From positions 893,666 to 957,665 of the forward strand of contig OZ024808.1 in the NCBI GenBank assembly GCA_964017045.1: DNA of 64,000 nt, written 5' to 3'. A model generated the notes under the pieces. That model ran no database searches and was not told where the DNA came from. It was given only the letters and a program-made list of their open reading frames with translations. Positions 21,379 to 33,139 of this stretch are shown one piece after another; the stretch's first letter is position 1, and each line of letters begins with the position of its first letter. This stretch comes from Omphiscola glabra. Its lineage: Eukaryota; Mollusca; Gastropoda; Lymnaeidae. Position numbers and translations under genes: made by a program.

Positions 21379-21859
21379 CAGTGGCATGCGAACAGTAGAA
21401 CTATTATAACTGTACTACCAAGTGGACACAACTACTCCACCACTAAAAGGCCCCCCCACCCCACAAAAAATAATAATAATCCCAGTATCACATGACGGGG
21501 TCATAAAACCATCGCTTTAGATCCAGACATTCCTGGCCGAGACCGCCTGTCAATGACGATATCGCATCACAATTCTTTCACACCATTGTTGCTTCTGTGC
21601 ACATCGGGGATTCTCAAACCGATAACCAGACATCCATTTTTAAGTAGACGAAACAGATGATAACGACCGAGTTGGAATAATCTACCACCTCACTAATAGA
21701 ATGTTGTTATTATTATTAGTATTATTATTTATATTATTATTATTAACTAGGGTTATAATAAATTAATATACTTTAATAAAAAGAAATATTTTGGAATAAA
21801 TTTTTATTTAATTAGCAAGTCAAACTTGCTAATCTTTCAATCTAGGATTAAGGATTTAG
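21379..21859. other. Unique stretch with AT microsatellite and a perfect short hairpin
   Basis: TTATTA-type microsatellite at about 21703-21745. A perfect 9-bp inverted repeat (ATTAGCAAG / CTTGCTAAT, 5-nt loop) at 21811-21833. No gene recognised. Confidence 0.5.
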
Positions 21860-21957
21860 GATTAAACTGCGACTTAAGTAGATTAAAGACAACTACGTTA
21901 TGAGATTTCAAATAAGATTTAGAATTCATGCAAATCTACTTAAGTCGCAGTATAATC
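21860..21957. repeat. Inverted repeat flanking the 26/52-bp array
   Basis: Left arm 21860-21884 and right arm 21933-21957 match at 24 of 25 positions (AATCTACTTAAGTCGCAG on the right). The right arm is also the first copy of the following tandem array, so the array grows out of the hairpin arm. Confidence 0.8.
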
Positions 21958-22437
21958 CCGTTGTCTTATATCGCAGTGCTACCATTTTGTCTTAAGTCGC
22001 AGTATAATCCCGTTGTCTTATATCGCAGTGCTACCATTTTGTCTTAAGTCGCAGTATGATCCCGTTGTCTTATATCGCAGTGCTACCATTTTGTCCCTAA
22101 GTCGCAGTATAATCCCGTTGTCTTAAATCGCAGTGCTAACTTTTTGTCTTAAGTCGCAGTATAATCCCGTTGTCTTATATCACAGTGCTACCATTTTGTC
22201 TTAAGTCACAGTGATACAATTTTGTCTTAAGCCGCTTTATAATCCAATTGTCTTATATCGCAGTGCTACCATTTTGTCTTAAGTCACAGTGCTACCATTT
22301 TGTCTTAAGTCACAGTGCTACCATTTTGTCTTAAGTCACAGTGCTACCATTTTGTCTTAAGACACAGTGCTACCATATTGTCTTAAGTCACAGTGCTACC
22401 ATTTTGTCTTAAGTCACATTGCTACCATTTTGTCAAG
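21938..22437. repeat. 26-bp array organised as 52-bp dimers on its left
   Basis: Left part alternates CTTAAGTCGCAGTATAATCC-type and CTTATATCGCAGTGCTACCA-type monomers (52-bp period). The right part is a simple 26-bp period of CTTAAGTCACAGTGCTACCA plus TTTTGT. This suggests that one dimer half was amplified later. Confidence 0.93.
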
Positions 22438-22454
22438 ACTTTCATGACTTTATA

Positions 22455-22765
22455 AGTCAAATGATTATTGTGTCAACTGGTCATTCAAGTGATTATTATG
22501 TCATCTGGTCATTCAAATGATTATTATGTCAACTGGTCATTCAAATGATTATTTTGTCAACTGGTCATTCAAGTGATTATTATGTCATCTGGTCATTCAA
22601 ATGATTATTATGTCAACTGGTCATTCAAATGATTATTATGTCAACTGGTCATTCAAATGATTATTATGTCAACTGGTCATTCAAATGATTATTGTGTAAA
22701 CTGGTCATTCCAATGATTATTGTGTCAACTTGTCATGCAAATAGTTAATTGTGTCAACTGCTTCC
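22455..22765. repeat. 28-bp tandem array, about 11 copies
   Basis: Core TGATTATTATGTCAACTGGT plus CATTCAAA. Confidence 0.94.
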
Positions 22766-23486
22766 AGCGCTAAAAATTTGGGAACATTTTAAATGTTAAA
22801 ATGTGGAACGATCGTTGAATGGCATGACAGTAAAATAAATCTAAAATTGATTTATTTTATTCAATATTTTTAAAACTATTTAATATTATTGTTTTCATAT
22901 TTCAACTCGCACGACAAAGTGAATGAGATTTGCTTGGTAAAATGTTGGTCGTGCTGATCATAAAAATAATGCCCCACCACTATTACACACACACTTCAAA
23001 TGAAAATGTAAATCTTTTTGGTTTCAATCAAATTACTTTATTTGAGAACCGCTGTTGTGAAAAAAAGAAAAAGAACACAAGTGATCCAACATCTCCTCAC
23101 TTACTGGCCAGAACAGACGGGCTGGCAAACTCATCGCAGACTTCGCACAAAGAGGCGTCTGGGGCAACCGAGGGGTGGGGAAGGGGAGGGCTGGCCGGAG
23201 ATGGAATTAAACTTCAATAAGAATGGCGGACCCCAAAAAATCTACGCCGTTATGTGGGGGCCCGGGTATTGTGTTACCAGTACAACTGTCCGGGTTTATT
23301 TGATAATTGTCGTGATTAGTTTAACCGGGTTCCAACAAGGATTGGGTTCGAGGCTAGGGGAAAAGTCAAAAAATATTCCAGCTGGCTTTTTTGTAGGTGC
23401 ATTTTAACGAAACAATCATTTATTCACACCCCCCCCCCCCCAATAAAATAAATGTAAAAATGCAGAAAGGTAATTCTAGTTATCCA
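22766..23486. other. Unique stretch
   Basis: No recognisable gene. ATTTGAGAACCGCTG near 23039-23053 looks like the right end of a hAT element, but no matching left end was found. C run at 23429-23441. Overlapping open frames of 96 and 129 codons at 22930-23407 have no recognised domain. Confidence 0.35.
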
Positions 23487-23612
23487 AGTATGGAAGCCAG
23501 GAACTATCCAAGATGGGAGTTATCCAACTGTCCCAAGATGAGAGTTATCCAACTGTCCCAAGATGGGAGTTATCCAACTGTCCCAAGATGGGCGTCATCA
23601 ACTGCCCCGAGA
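23487..23612. repeat. 25-bp tandem repeat, about 5 copies
   Basis: Core CAAGATGGGAGTTATCCAAC plus TGTCC; last copy diverged. Confidence 0.9.
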
Positions 23613-23625
23613 TGGGATTCCTGTC

Positions 23626-24122
23626 AATTGCTTAATTGACATCTCTGTCTCAAGATACCTAGTTTTCTAAGACTTTCCTGTAAGCTTGAAATGGTTTAAT
23701 TGACATCTCTGTCTCAAGACACCTAGTTTTCTAAAACTTTCATGTAAGCTTGAAATGGTCTAATTGACATCTCTGCCTCAAGACACCTAGTTTTCTAAAA
23801 CTTTCCTGTAAGCTTGAAATGGTCTAATTGACATCTCTGTCTCAAGACACCTAGTTTTCTAAAACTTCCCTGTAAGCTTGAAATGGTCTAATTGACATCT
23901 CTGTCTCAAGACACCTAGTTTTCTAAAACTTTCCTGTAAGCTTGAAATGGTCTAATTGACATCTCTGTCTCAAGACACCTAGTTTTCTAAAACTTTCCTG
24001 CAAGCTTGAAATGGTCTAATTGACATCTCTGTCTCAAGACACCTAGTTTTCTAAAACTTTCCTGTAAGCTTGAAATGGTCTAATTGACATCTCTGTCTCA
24101 AGACACCTCGTTTTCTCAGACT
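23626..24122. repeat. 64-bp tandem array, 7-8 copies
   Basis: Core ATTGACATCTCTGTCTCAAG and TTTCCTGTAAGCTTGAAATG. Copies differ at only a few bases. Confidence 0.94.
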
Positions 24123-24904
24123 TTCAAAGTGTCTCTAGAATTAAACAGTGTGTTTAGTTTCTCATTTAACAATAAAATCAAATTATTTAAAAATCAATAA
24201 AATGTTGGATTTTTTTCCTCTGTTTATTTCTAAAGATGACTTATCTGTTTGCTCTTAAAAGATTTTTGTCTGGCAACCAGTCAAAGATTGAGCTTTAGAG
24301 AAAAGTCTGGCACCGAGGGTGGAAAGAAGCGATCAGTGCTAGCAATTCATTACTCCAAGTTATGGGCTATTCGACCACCATCATTTATCTAATGAATATT
24401 TTATAGATATGATGTCTGTGTCAAGGGGAGGGGGGTGTCACGTTAATGTGTGATACTATTGCTGATCTAATGAGTGTATAAAAAAGTGTGTATGTGTGTG
24501 TGGGGGGGTCCCATATCAATGATATGGGTTGGGGGAGTGGGGGCGGGTGTCTCATATTGCAGATGTGATTTGTGGGGAGGGGAGGGGCCACGCGCTACTA
24601 ATGTCTGGGGGAGGTGCGACCGTAGGGCCAGTACGAGAGATTGGTTGTCTAAGCACAGTCCTAGGGGAGATAAATCTTCTCTAGCATTGGTAGAGTAGTG
24701 TAATTAGTGGTAGATGTACATTAAGAGTTCTCGTTCTTGACGGTCCTCTATAGGAGATGTAAGGATTTATGGGATACTATTAGAATAGTGGTTCTCAAAC
24801 GATTTTTATGATTCAACTACTAAAAAAAGTCAGTATCCTGACTAGTTTACTTTAAATCTGTGAATTCTTTGTGGTGCACTGCAAATCTGTGAATGAGCTG
24901 TTTG
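24123..24904. other. Unique stretch with palindrome and hAT-like scrap
   Basis: CCCATATCAATGATATGGG at about 24510-24528 is a 9-bp-arm palindrome in a G-rich context. AATAGTGGTTCTCAAACG near 24784 resembles a decayed hAT terminus. No gene recognised. Confidence 0.4.
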
Positions 24905-25535
24905 TTTCATATCTGTGTACTCCTGGGGACACAGACGTACACGTTTGTTACATATCTGTGAACGGCCTGAGGACATAGAGGTACACGTTTGTTACATATC
25001 TGTGAACGGCCTGAGGACATAGAGGTACACGTTTGTTACATATCTGTGAACGGCCAGGGGACATAGACATACACGTTTGTTACATATAAGTGTACGGCCT
25101 GGGAACATAGAGGTACACGTTTGTTACATATCTGTGTACGGCCTGAGGACATAGAGGTACACGTTTGTTATATATCTGTGTACGGCCTGAGGACATAGAG
25201 GTACACGTTTGTTACATATCTGTGTACGGCCTGAGGACATAGAGGTACACGTTTGTTATATATCTGTGTACGGCCTGAGGACATAGAGGTACACGTTTGT
25301 TATATATCTGTGTACGGCCTGAGGACATAGAGGTACACGTTTGTTATATATCTGTGTACGGCCTGAGGACATAGAGGTACACGTTTGTTACATATCTGTG
25401 TACGGCCTGAGGACATAGAGGTACACGTTTGTTATATATCTGTGTACGGCCTGAGGACATAGAGGTACACGTTTGTTATATATCTGTGTACGGCCTGAGG
25501 ACATAGAGGTACACGTTTGTTACATATCTGTGCCG
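24905..25535. repeat. 44-bp tandem array, about 14 copies
   Basis: Core GAGGTACACGTTTGTTACAT then ATCTGTGTACGGCCTGAGGA. Left copies are diverged; right copies differ mainly by TTACAT/TTATAT. Confidence 0.95.
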
Positions 25536-25539
25536 CCCG

Positions 25540-25860
25540 GGGACAAAGCTATGAACACGTAGAGGCCTCGAAGGCATTGAGAAATTTTTAAAAATACTTT
25601 GTTTTTAAGTTATATAGTAGAATTTTACAGAATTTCATGTCATGATTGTTTTAACATTTTTGATCAACTTTATTTCTAATTTTTTAAACAGTCCTTGAAT
25701 TTTGTCATGTAATGCTATAATGAGAATTTACCGATTTTAATATAGAGAAATGTTTATCGACATGTAAAAATTGGACATAATATACATGCGGCCCCCTAAT
25801 AGCTTTACATTTGTCAATGTGGCCCTCAGCACAAAAAGTTTGCCCACCCTTGCTGTAAGA
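25540..25860 (-). mobile_element. hAT-like MITE, one end recognisable
   Basis: On the minus strand it starts CAGCAAGGGTGGGCAAACTT, a common hAT terminus, at about 25856, followed by a TGAGGGCCACATTGAC block. The interior is AT-rich. The other end (near GCCGCCCGGGGACAAAG, about 25542) does not show a matching terminus, so the element is truncated or decayed. Confidence 0.55.
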
Positions 25861-25867
25861 CATGGCT

Positions 25868-26606
25868 TTCCAAATTGCATCTAACACAGACCATCACTGT
25901 GCACCTAACAGAGGGCGTCACTGTGCACGTAACAGAGGGCGTCACTGTGCACCTAACACAGACCATCACTGTGCACCTAACAGAGGGCGTCACTGTGCAC
26001 CTAACAGAGGGCGTCACTGTGCACCTAACAAAGGGCGTCACTGTGCACCTAACAGAGGGCGTCACTGTGCACCTAACAGAGGGCGTCACTGTGCACCTAA
26101 CAGAGGGCGTCACTGTGCACCTAACAAAGGGCGTCACTGTGCACCTAACAAAGGGCGTCACTGTGCACCTAACAGAGGGCGTCACTGTGCACCTAACAAA
26201 GGGCGTCACTGTGCACCCAACAAAGGGCGTCACTGTGACCTAACAAAGGGCGTCACTGTGACCTAACAAAGGGCGTCACTGTGCACTTAACAGAGGGCGT
26301 CACTGTGACCTAACAAAGGGCTTCACTGTGACCTAACAAAGGGCGTCACTGTGCACCTAACAGAGGGCGTCACTGTGACCTAACAAAGGGCGTCACTGTG
26401 ACCTAACAAAGGGCGTCACTGTGACCTAACAAAGGGCGTCACTGTGACCTAACAAAGGGCGTCACTGTGCACCTAACAGAGGGCGTCACTGTGACCTAAC
26501 AAAGGGCGTCACTGTGACCTAACAAAGGGCGTCACTGTGACCTAACAAAGGGCGTCACTGTGACCTAACAAAGGGCGTCACTGTGACCTAACAAAGGGCG
26601 TCACAG
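25868..26606. repeat. 23/24-bp array, about 31 copies, two subfamilies
   Basis: Core GGGCGTCACTGTGCACCTAA (24 bp) dominates on the left and a 23-bp form lacking one base (GTGACCTAACAAA) on the right. Occasional 24-bp units are interspersed at regular intervals in the right half. Plus and minus frames of the left half are open; artefact. Confidence 0.95.
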
Positions 26607-26620
26607 AAAAATTCCTAGAC

Positions 26621-26808
26621 CAGCGGTTCTCAACCTGTGGGTCGTGACCCCTTTGGGGGACGAATGACCCTTAAACAGGGTTCGCCTCAGACCATCGGAA
26701 AATACTCTTTTCATCAAGTAGCAACGAAAATAATTAATTGCTTGGGGTCGCCAAAACTTGAGGACCTGTATTAAAGGGTCGCGGCATTATGATGGTTGAA
26801 AACCACTG
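26621..26808 (+). mobile_element. SPIN-like hAT MITE with perfect 8-bp target duplication
   Basis: 188 bp from CAGCGGTTCTCAACCTGTGG to GATGGTTGAAAACCACTG, with TCCTAGAC on both sides (26613-26620 and 26809-26816). From memory, both ends and the inner blocks (CAGACCATCGGAAAA; TATTAAAGGGTCGCGGCATT) closely resemble the non-autonomous SPIN family of hAT transposons known from several animals, including a pond snail. It is inserted just past the end of the 23/24-bp array. No transposase. Confidence 0.85.
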
Positions 26809-26904
26809 TCCTAGACGGGGTGCAGACCACAGGTCAAGTCATAAAGGCGCCCAACTATATCGTTAATATTTGTTTATTTTTCGTTGGTTTCAACTCCTAA
26901 CTGA

Positions 26905-27135
26905 ACATTGTAAGTAGTCTAAACATTGTTCATATTGTAAGAAGTCAACAAAAATTCAAATTGTAAGTAGTCTAAAATAAGATTCACACCCTAAGTATAG
27001 TCTAAAACATCGTTCACATTTTAAGTATAGTCCAAAAATTGTTCACATTATAAGTGGTCTAAAAATTGTTCACATTGTAAATAAAGTCCAAAATTTGTTC
27101 ACATTGTAAGTATAGTGTAAATACTGTTCATATAA
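26905..27135. repeat. Degenerate 27-bp repeat, about 8 copies
   Basis: Core ACATTGTAAGTAGTCTAAAA, with many substitutions and small indels. Confidence 0.85.
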
Positions 27136-27269
27136 TTTCATATTTTTCCCCTATGACTTAAAAGTCGCATTCCTCACACCCCGCACACGACATCCTCCAC
27201 ACATTTGCCACAATTCTCACCCCACACCTCACACATCATTTACCACACTTCCCACGTAATTGCCAGTTT

Positions 27270-28151
27270 GTCTTCGAGTGCCAGGATGTCTTCATGGTAC
27301 CAGGATGTATATGTGGTGCCAGGTTGTCTACGTTGTGCCAGGTTGTCTACGTTGAGCCAGGTTGTCTACGTGGTGCCAGGTTGTCTACGTGGCGACAGGA
27401 TGTATATGTGGTGTCAGGTTGTCTTCGGGTGCCGTGTTGTCTTCGGGTGCCAGGATGTCTTCATGGTACCAGGATGTATATGTGGTGCCGGGTTGTCTAC
27501 GTGGTGCCAGGTTGTCTACGTGGTGCCAGGTTGTCTACGTGGCGACAGGATGTATATGTGGTGTCAGGTTGTCTTCGGGTGCCGTGTTGTCTTCGGGTGC
27601 CAGGATGTCTTCATGGTACCAGGATGTATATGTGGTGCCGGGTTGTCTACGTGGTGCCAGGTTGTCTACGTGGTGCCATGTTGTCTTCGGGTGCCAGGAT
27701 GTCTTCATGGCACCAGAATGTATATGTGGTGCCGGGTTGTCTACGTGGTGCCAGGTTGTCTTCGGGTGCCAGGATGTCTTCATGGTACCAGGATGTATAT
27801 GTGGTGCCGGGTTGTCTACGTGGTGCCATGTTGTCTTCGGGTGCCAGGATGTCTTCATGGTACCAGGATGTATATGTGGTGCCGGGTTGTCTACGTGGTG
27901 CCAGGTTGTCTACGTGGTGCCAGGTTGTCTTCGGGTGCCAGGATGTCTTCATGGCACCAGGATGTATATGTGGTGCCGGGTTGTCTACGTGGTGCCAGGT
28001 TGTCTTCGGGTGCCAGGATGTCTTCATGGTACCAGGATGTATATGTGGTGCCGGGTTGTCTACGTGGTGCCATGTTGTCTTCGGGTGCCAGGATGTCTTC
28101 ATGGTACCAGGATGTATATGTGGTGCCGGGTTGTCTACGTGGTGCCAGGTT
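27270..28151. repeat. 19-bp array with ~75-bp higher-order unit
   Basis: Basic unit GGTGCCAGGTTGTCTACGT with TCTTCGG, TCTTCAT and TATAT variants. These are grouped in recurring sets of four to six units, each containing one GGTACCAGGATGTATATGT. Since 19 bp is not a multiple of three and has no stop, all three plus frames are open for 265-327 codons with one cyclic peptide. Not a gene. Confidence 0.95.
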
Positions 28152-28176
28152 GGTTATAACTTTGATTGGCTTACAT

Positions 28177-28231
28177 TCGCGTTTCTAGCACGACGCTCTA
28201 ACGACGCTCTAGCGAACTGAGCTATCCGGAC
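28177..28231 (-). repeat. tRNA 5'-half-like sequence (tRNA pseudogene or SINE head)
   Basis: On the minus strand: acceptor strand GTCCGGA, T8, A9, D arm GCTC/GAGC, then an anticodon arm TCGTG-CTAGAAA-CGCGA with U33 and anticodon AGA. An 11-bp duplication (TAGAGCGTCGT) splits the D and anticodon arms, and the T arm and 3' acceptor strand are missing. It directly adjoins the 19-bp array. It cannot work as a tRNA; a truncated tRNA-derived SINE is the likeliest source. Confidence 0.6.
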
Positions 28232-28319
28232 AATGCATTTTCTTTTATAAAATTAACATCTGTTGTAACCTTTTAAAATAGCAAAATGTACTATTACAAC
28301 TGTTCCCTTTTCTATACGT

Positions 28320-28440
28320 AAATATAAAACCGATACAATAAAACCGATTATTTCCAAACGATATTACAAAACCGATACTTTAAACCGATACCATTAGACC
28401 GATACCATAAAATCGATACTATAAAACCGATACTATAACA
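28320..28440. repeat. Short AACCGATA-type repeat
   Basis: About nine copies of AACCGATACTATA-like units of 10-15 bp, degenerate. Confidence 0.8.
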
Positions 28441-28974
28441 TTGAATGAACCCTTCATTTGAAATATACTCAGTTTAACGTTTGGTCACAATCACTCTCAA
28501 AAACCCATCGACCGTAAACAAGAGCAGTGGAATCGCCACCCTAAGCCACCCCAGGCGATGTACTTTACCATAAAGAGAAACCCTTAGGCATACTTATCGT
28601 ATGTCTGGGACTTTAAGTACCGTAAGAGAAAATGAAAAATGGCTTCCTCAAATCAGTTTTCTAATTTTTTATTATTTTTTTTAAAGTACTTTTGTTTAAA
28701 TTTAAAAATACTTTTATTACGAGCCTGGTTGAAACACCCGCTCCCCTCAGATCCCAACGGGCCAGGGTGTCATCCACCCCCTTACGCCCCCATCATCCAC
28801 CCCTCACTGATTGTGTCTAGGACAGGGGCGTTAACTCAAAGGGTACGACGTCTTACAAACAGAGCCCATCGACCGCAGATTAAGCACAATCTGTACGGCC
28901 CACCGGCCCACACACACGCACGGCGCTGATGGGAAAACCATTCCAAACCGATAGAGAGAACAGGGGAGCGTACC
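28441..28974. other. Unique stretch
   Basis: No recognisable gene; contains two A/T runs near 28670-28715 and GACAGGGGCG near 28820. A 96-codon plus frame here has no recognised domain. Confidence 0.35.
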
Positions 28975-29190
28975 GACGGAGAGAGAGAGAGATAGGGAGA
29001 ACAGGGGAGCGTCCCGACGGAGAGATCGAAAGTGCAGATTTTAAGAGTCGAGACAACAGAAGAACGCAGTAGAAAACAAAGCATGGGACAGGCTAACTTT
29101 TGATAGAGTGCGAAACACACACTCACAGATAGAGAGAGAGAGAGAGAACGGGAGAGAGAGAGAGAAAGGGTAGGAGAGAGGGGGTAGAGA
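28975..29190. repeat. GA-rich microsatellite region
   Basis: (GA)n runs at about 28980-28992 and 29129-29175 plus a duplicated GGGAGAACAGGGGAGCGT-type stretch near 28950-29015. Confidence 0.8.
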
Positions 29191-29224
29191 GAAAAAAATA
29201 ATTTACGACAGGCCCAAGGCAAGC

Positions 29225-29475
29225 AAAAGCTGCCCCCCCCCTTCCCTTAAATTTAGGTGCCCCCCTTCCAATATAAATATATACATTAAAATACTTTGAT
29301 GATTTTGGTGCCCCCCCCCCTTTCCAATATAAATATATACATTAGAATACTTTGATGATTTTGGTGCCCCCCCTTCCAATATAACTATATTCACTAGAAT
29401 ACATTGATGATTTTGGTGCCCCCCCTCCTATCCAATATAAATATATACATTAGAATACTTTGATGATTTTGGTGC
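29225..29475. repeat. About 60-bp repeat with C runs, 4 copies
   Basis: Core AGAATACTTTGATGATTTTG then GTGCC, a C run and TTCCAATATAAATATATACA. C-run length changes the unit length between copies. Confidence 0.88.
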
Positions 29476-29608
29476 CTTCTGAATTTAACAACTCTTCGCT
29501 TTTCTCCCCCCTCCCCTCAACCCAAACACACACTTTTTTAGCATGGCTTTGGACAAGGAAGAAACCGAGGAAGAAAAAAGAAAAATTAACATTGACCTAT
29601 AACGAGAG

Positions 29609-32600
29609 ACATTACATGGACATACAACCAGACATTACATGGACATACAACCAGACATTACATGGACATACAACCAGACATTACATGGACATACAACCAG
29701 ACATTACATGGACATACAACCAGACATTACATGGACATACAACCAGACATTACATGGACATTCAACCAGACATTACATGGACATTCAGCCAGACATTACA
29801 TGGACATTCAACCAGACATTACATGGACATACAACCAGACATTACATGGACATACAACCAGACATTACATGGACATACAACCAGACATTACATGGACATT
29901 CAGCCAGACATTACATGGACATACAACCAGACATTACATGGACATACAACCAGACATTACATGGACATTCAGCCAGACATTACATGGACATACAACCAGA
30001 CATTACATGGACATACAACCAGACATAATATGGACATAAACCAGACATTACATGGACATACAACCAGACATTACATGGACATACAACCAGACATTACATG
30101 GACATACAACCAGACATTACATGGACATTCAGCCAGACATTACATGGACATACAACCAGACATGACATGGACATACAACCAGACATTACATGGACATACA
30201 ACCAGACATAATATGGACATAAACCAGACATTACATGGACATACAACCAGACATTACATGGACATACAACCAGACATTACATGGACATACAACCAGACAT
30301 TACATGGACATACAACCAGACATTACATGGACATACAACCAGACAATACATGGACATACAACCAGACAATACATGGACATACAACCAGACAATACATGGA
30401 CATACAACCAGACATTACATGGACATACAACCAGACATTACATGGACATACAACCAGACATTACATGGACATACAACCAGACAATACATGGACATACAAC
30501 CAGACAATACATGGACATACAACCAGACATTACATGGACATTCAGCCAGACATTACATGGACATTCAACCAGACATTACATGGACATACAACCAGACATG
30601 ACATGGACATACAACCAGACATTACATGGACATACAACCAGACATTACATGGACATTCAGCCAGACATTACATGGACATACAACCAGACATTACATGGAC
30701 ATACAACCAGACATTACATGGACATACAACCAGACATTACATGGACATTCAGCCAGACATTACATGGACATTCAACCAGACATTACATGGACATTCAGCC
30801 AGACATTACATGGACATACAACCAGACATTACATGGACATTCAGCCAGACATTACATGGACATTCAACCAGACATTACATGGACATACAACCAGACATGA
30901 CATGGACATACAACCAGACATTACATGGACATACAACCAGACATTACATGGACATTCAGCCAGACATTACATGGACATACAACCAGACATGACATGGACA
31001 TACAACCAGACATTACATGGACATACAACCAGACATTACATGGACATACAACCAGACATTACATGGACATACAACCAGACATTACATGAACATACAACCA
31101 GACATTACATGGACATACAACCAGACATTACATGGACATACAACCAGACATTACATGGACATACAACCAGACATTACATGGACATACAACCAGACATTAC
31201 ATGGACATACAACCAGACATTACATGGACATTCAGCCAGACATTACATGGACATACAACCAGACATTACATGGACATACAACCAGACATTACATGGACAT
31301 ACAACCAGACATGACATGGACATTCAGCCAGACATTACATGGACATTCAACCAGACATTACATGGACATTCAGCCAGACATTACATGGACATTCAACCAG
31401 ACATTACATGGACATTCAGCCAGACATTACATGGACATTCAACCAGACATTACATGGACATACAACCAGACATGACATGGACATACAACCAGACATTACA
31501 TGGACATACAACCAGACATTACATGGACATTCAGCCAGACATTACATGGACATTCAACCAGACATTACATGGACATTCAGCCAGACATTACATGGACATT
31601 CAACCAGACAGTACATGGACATACAACCAGACATGACATGGACATACAACCAGACATTACATGGACATACAACCAGACATTACATGGACATTCAGCCAGA
31701 CATTACATGGACATACAACCAGACATTACATGGACATACAACCAGACATTACATGGACATACAACCAGACATTACATGGACATACAACCAGACATTACAT
31801 GGACATACAACCAGACATTACATGGACATACAACCAGACATTACATGGACATACAACCAGACATTACATGGACATACAACCAGACATTACATGGACATAC
31901 AACCAGACATGACATGGACATACAACCAGACATTACATGGACATACAACCAGACATTACATGGACATACAACCAGACATTACATGGACATACAACCAGAC
32001 ATTACATGGACATACAACCAGACATTACATGGACATACAACCAGACATTACATGGACATACAACCAGACATGACATGGACATACAACCAGACATTACATG
32101 GACATTCAGCCAGACATTACATGGACATTCAACCAGACATTACATGGACATTCAGCCAGACATTACATGGACATTCAACCAGACATTACATGGACATTCA
32201 GCCAGACATTACATGGACATTCAACCAGACATTACATGGACATACAACCAGACATGACATGGACATACAACCAGACATTACATGGACATACAACCAGACA
32301 TTACATGGACATTCAGGCAGACATTACATGGACATTCAACCAGACATTACATGGACATTCAGCCAGACATTACATGGACATTCAACCAGACATTACATGG
32401 ACATACAACCAGACATGACATGGACATACAACCAGACATTACATGGACATACAACCAGACATTACATGGACATTCAGCCAGACATTACATGGACATACAA
32501 CCAGACATTACATGGACATACAACCAGACATGACATGGACATACAACCAGACATTACATGGACATACAACCAGACATTACATGGACATACAACCAGACAT

Positions 32601-33112
32601 TACATGGACATACAACCAGACATTACATGGACATACAACCAGACATTACATGGACATACAACCAGACATTACATGGACATACAACCAGACATGACATGGA
32701 CATACAACCAGACATTACATGGACATACAACCAGACATTACATGGACATACAACCAGACATTACATGGACATACAACCAGACATTACATGGACATACAAC
32801 CAGACATTACATGGACATACAACCAGACATTACATGGACATACAACCAGACATGACATGGACATACAACCAGACATTACATGGACATACAACCAGACATG
32901 ACATGGACATACAACCAGACATGACATGGACATACAACCAGGCATTACATGGACATACAACCAGACATGACATGGACATACAACCAGACATGACATGGAC
33001 ATACAACCAGACATGACATGGACATACAACCAGACATGACATGGACATACAACCAGACATTACATGGACATAAACCAGACATAATATGGACATTCAACCA
33101 AAGACATTATGG
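29609..33112. repeat. 23-bp array of 3.5 kb, about 150 copies, with 161-bp higher-order period
   Basis: Unit ACATTACATGGACATACAAC plus CAG. Variants: CATTCAGCCAG, CATTCAACCAG, AATACATGG, GACATGACATGG, and rare TAAACCAGACATAATATGG units. The GACATGACATGG variant recurs at 161 bp (seven units) at about 31310, 31471, 31632, and again 31908-32069, 32253-32414, 32529-32690-32851. All plus frames are open over long stretches (up to 510 codons at 29460-30992) as the same 23-residue cyclic peptide. That is expected from a stop-free 23-bp unit and is not coding evidence. Confidence 0.97.
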
Positions 33113-33139
33113 ACAAACTTCCTCTAACTTATTTTCCAG

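Noticed and set aside
21811..21833. Perfect hairpin resembling a bacterial terminator
   Set aside because: Eukaryotic context and no T run after it; kept only as a palindrome note.
27205..28220. Three overlapping plus-strand frames of 265-327 codons
   Set aside because: One cyclic 19-residue peptide from the 19-bp unit read in three frames.
29460..30992. 510-codon open frame on the plus strand
   Set aside because: All but the first 50 or so codons lie in the 23-bp array; every frame is open there because the unit has no stop, so length is not evidence of coding.
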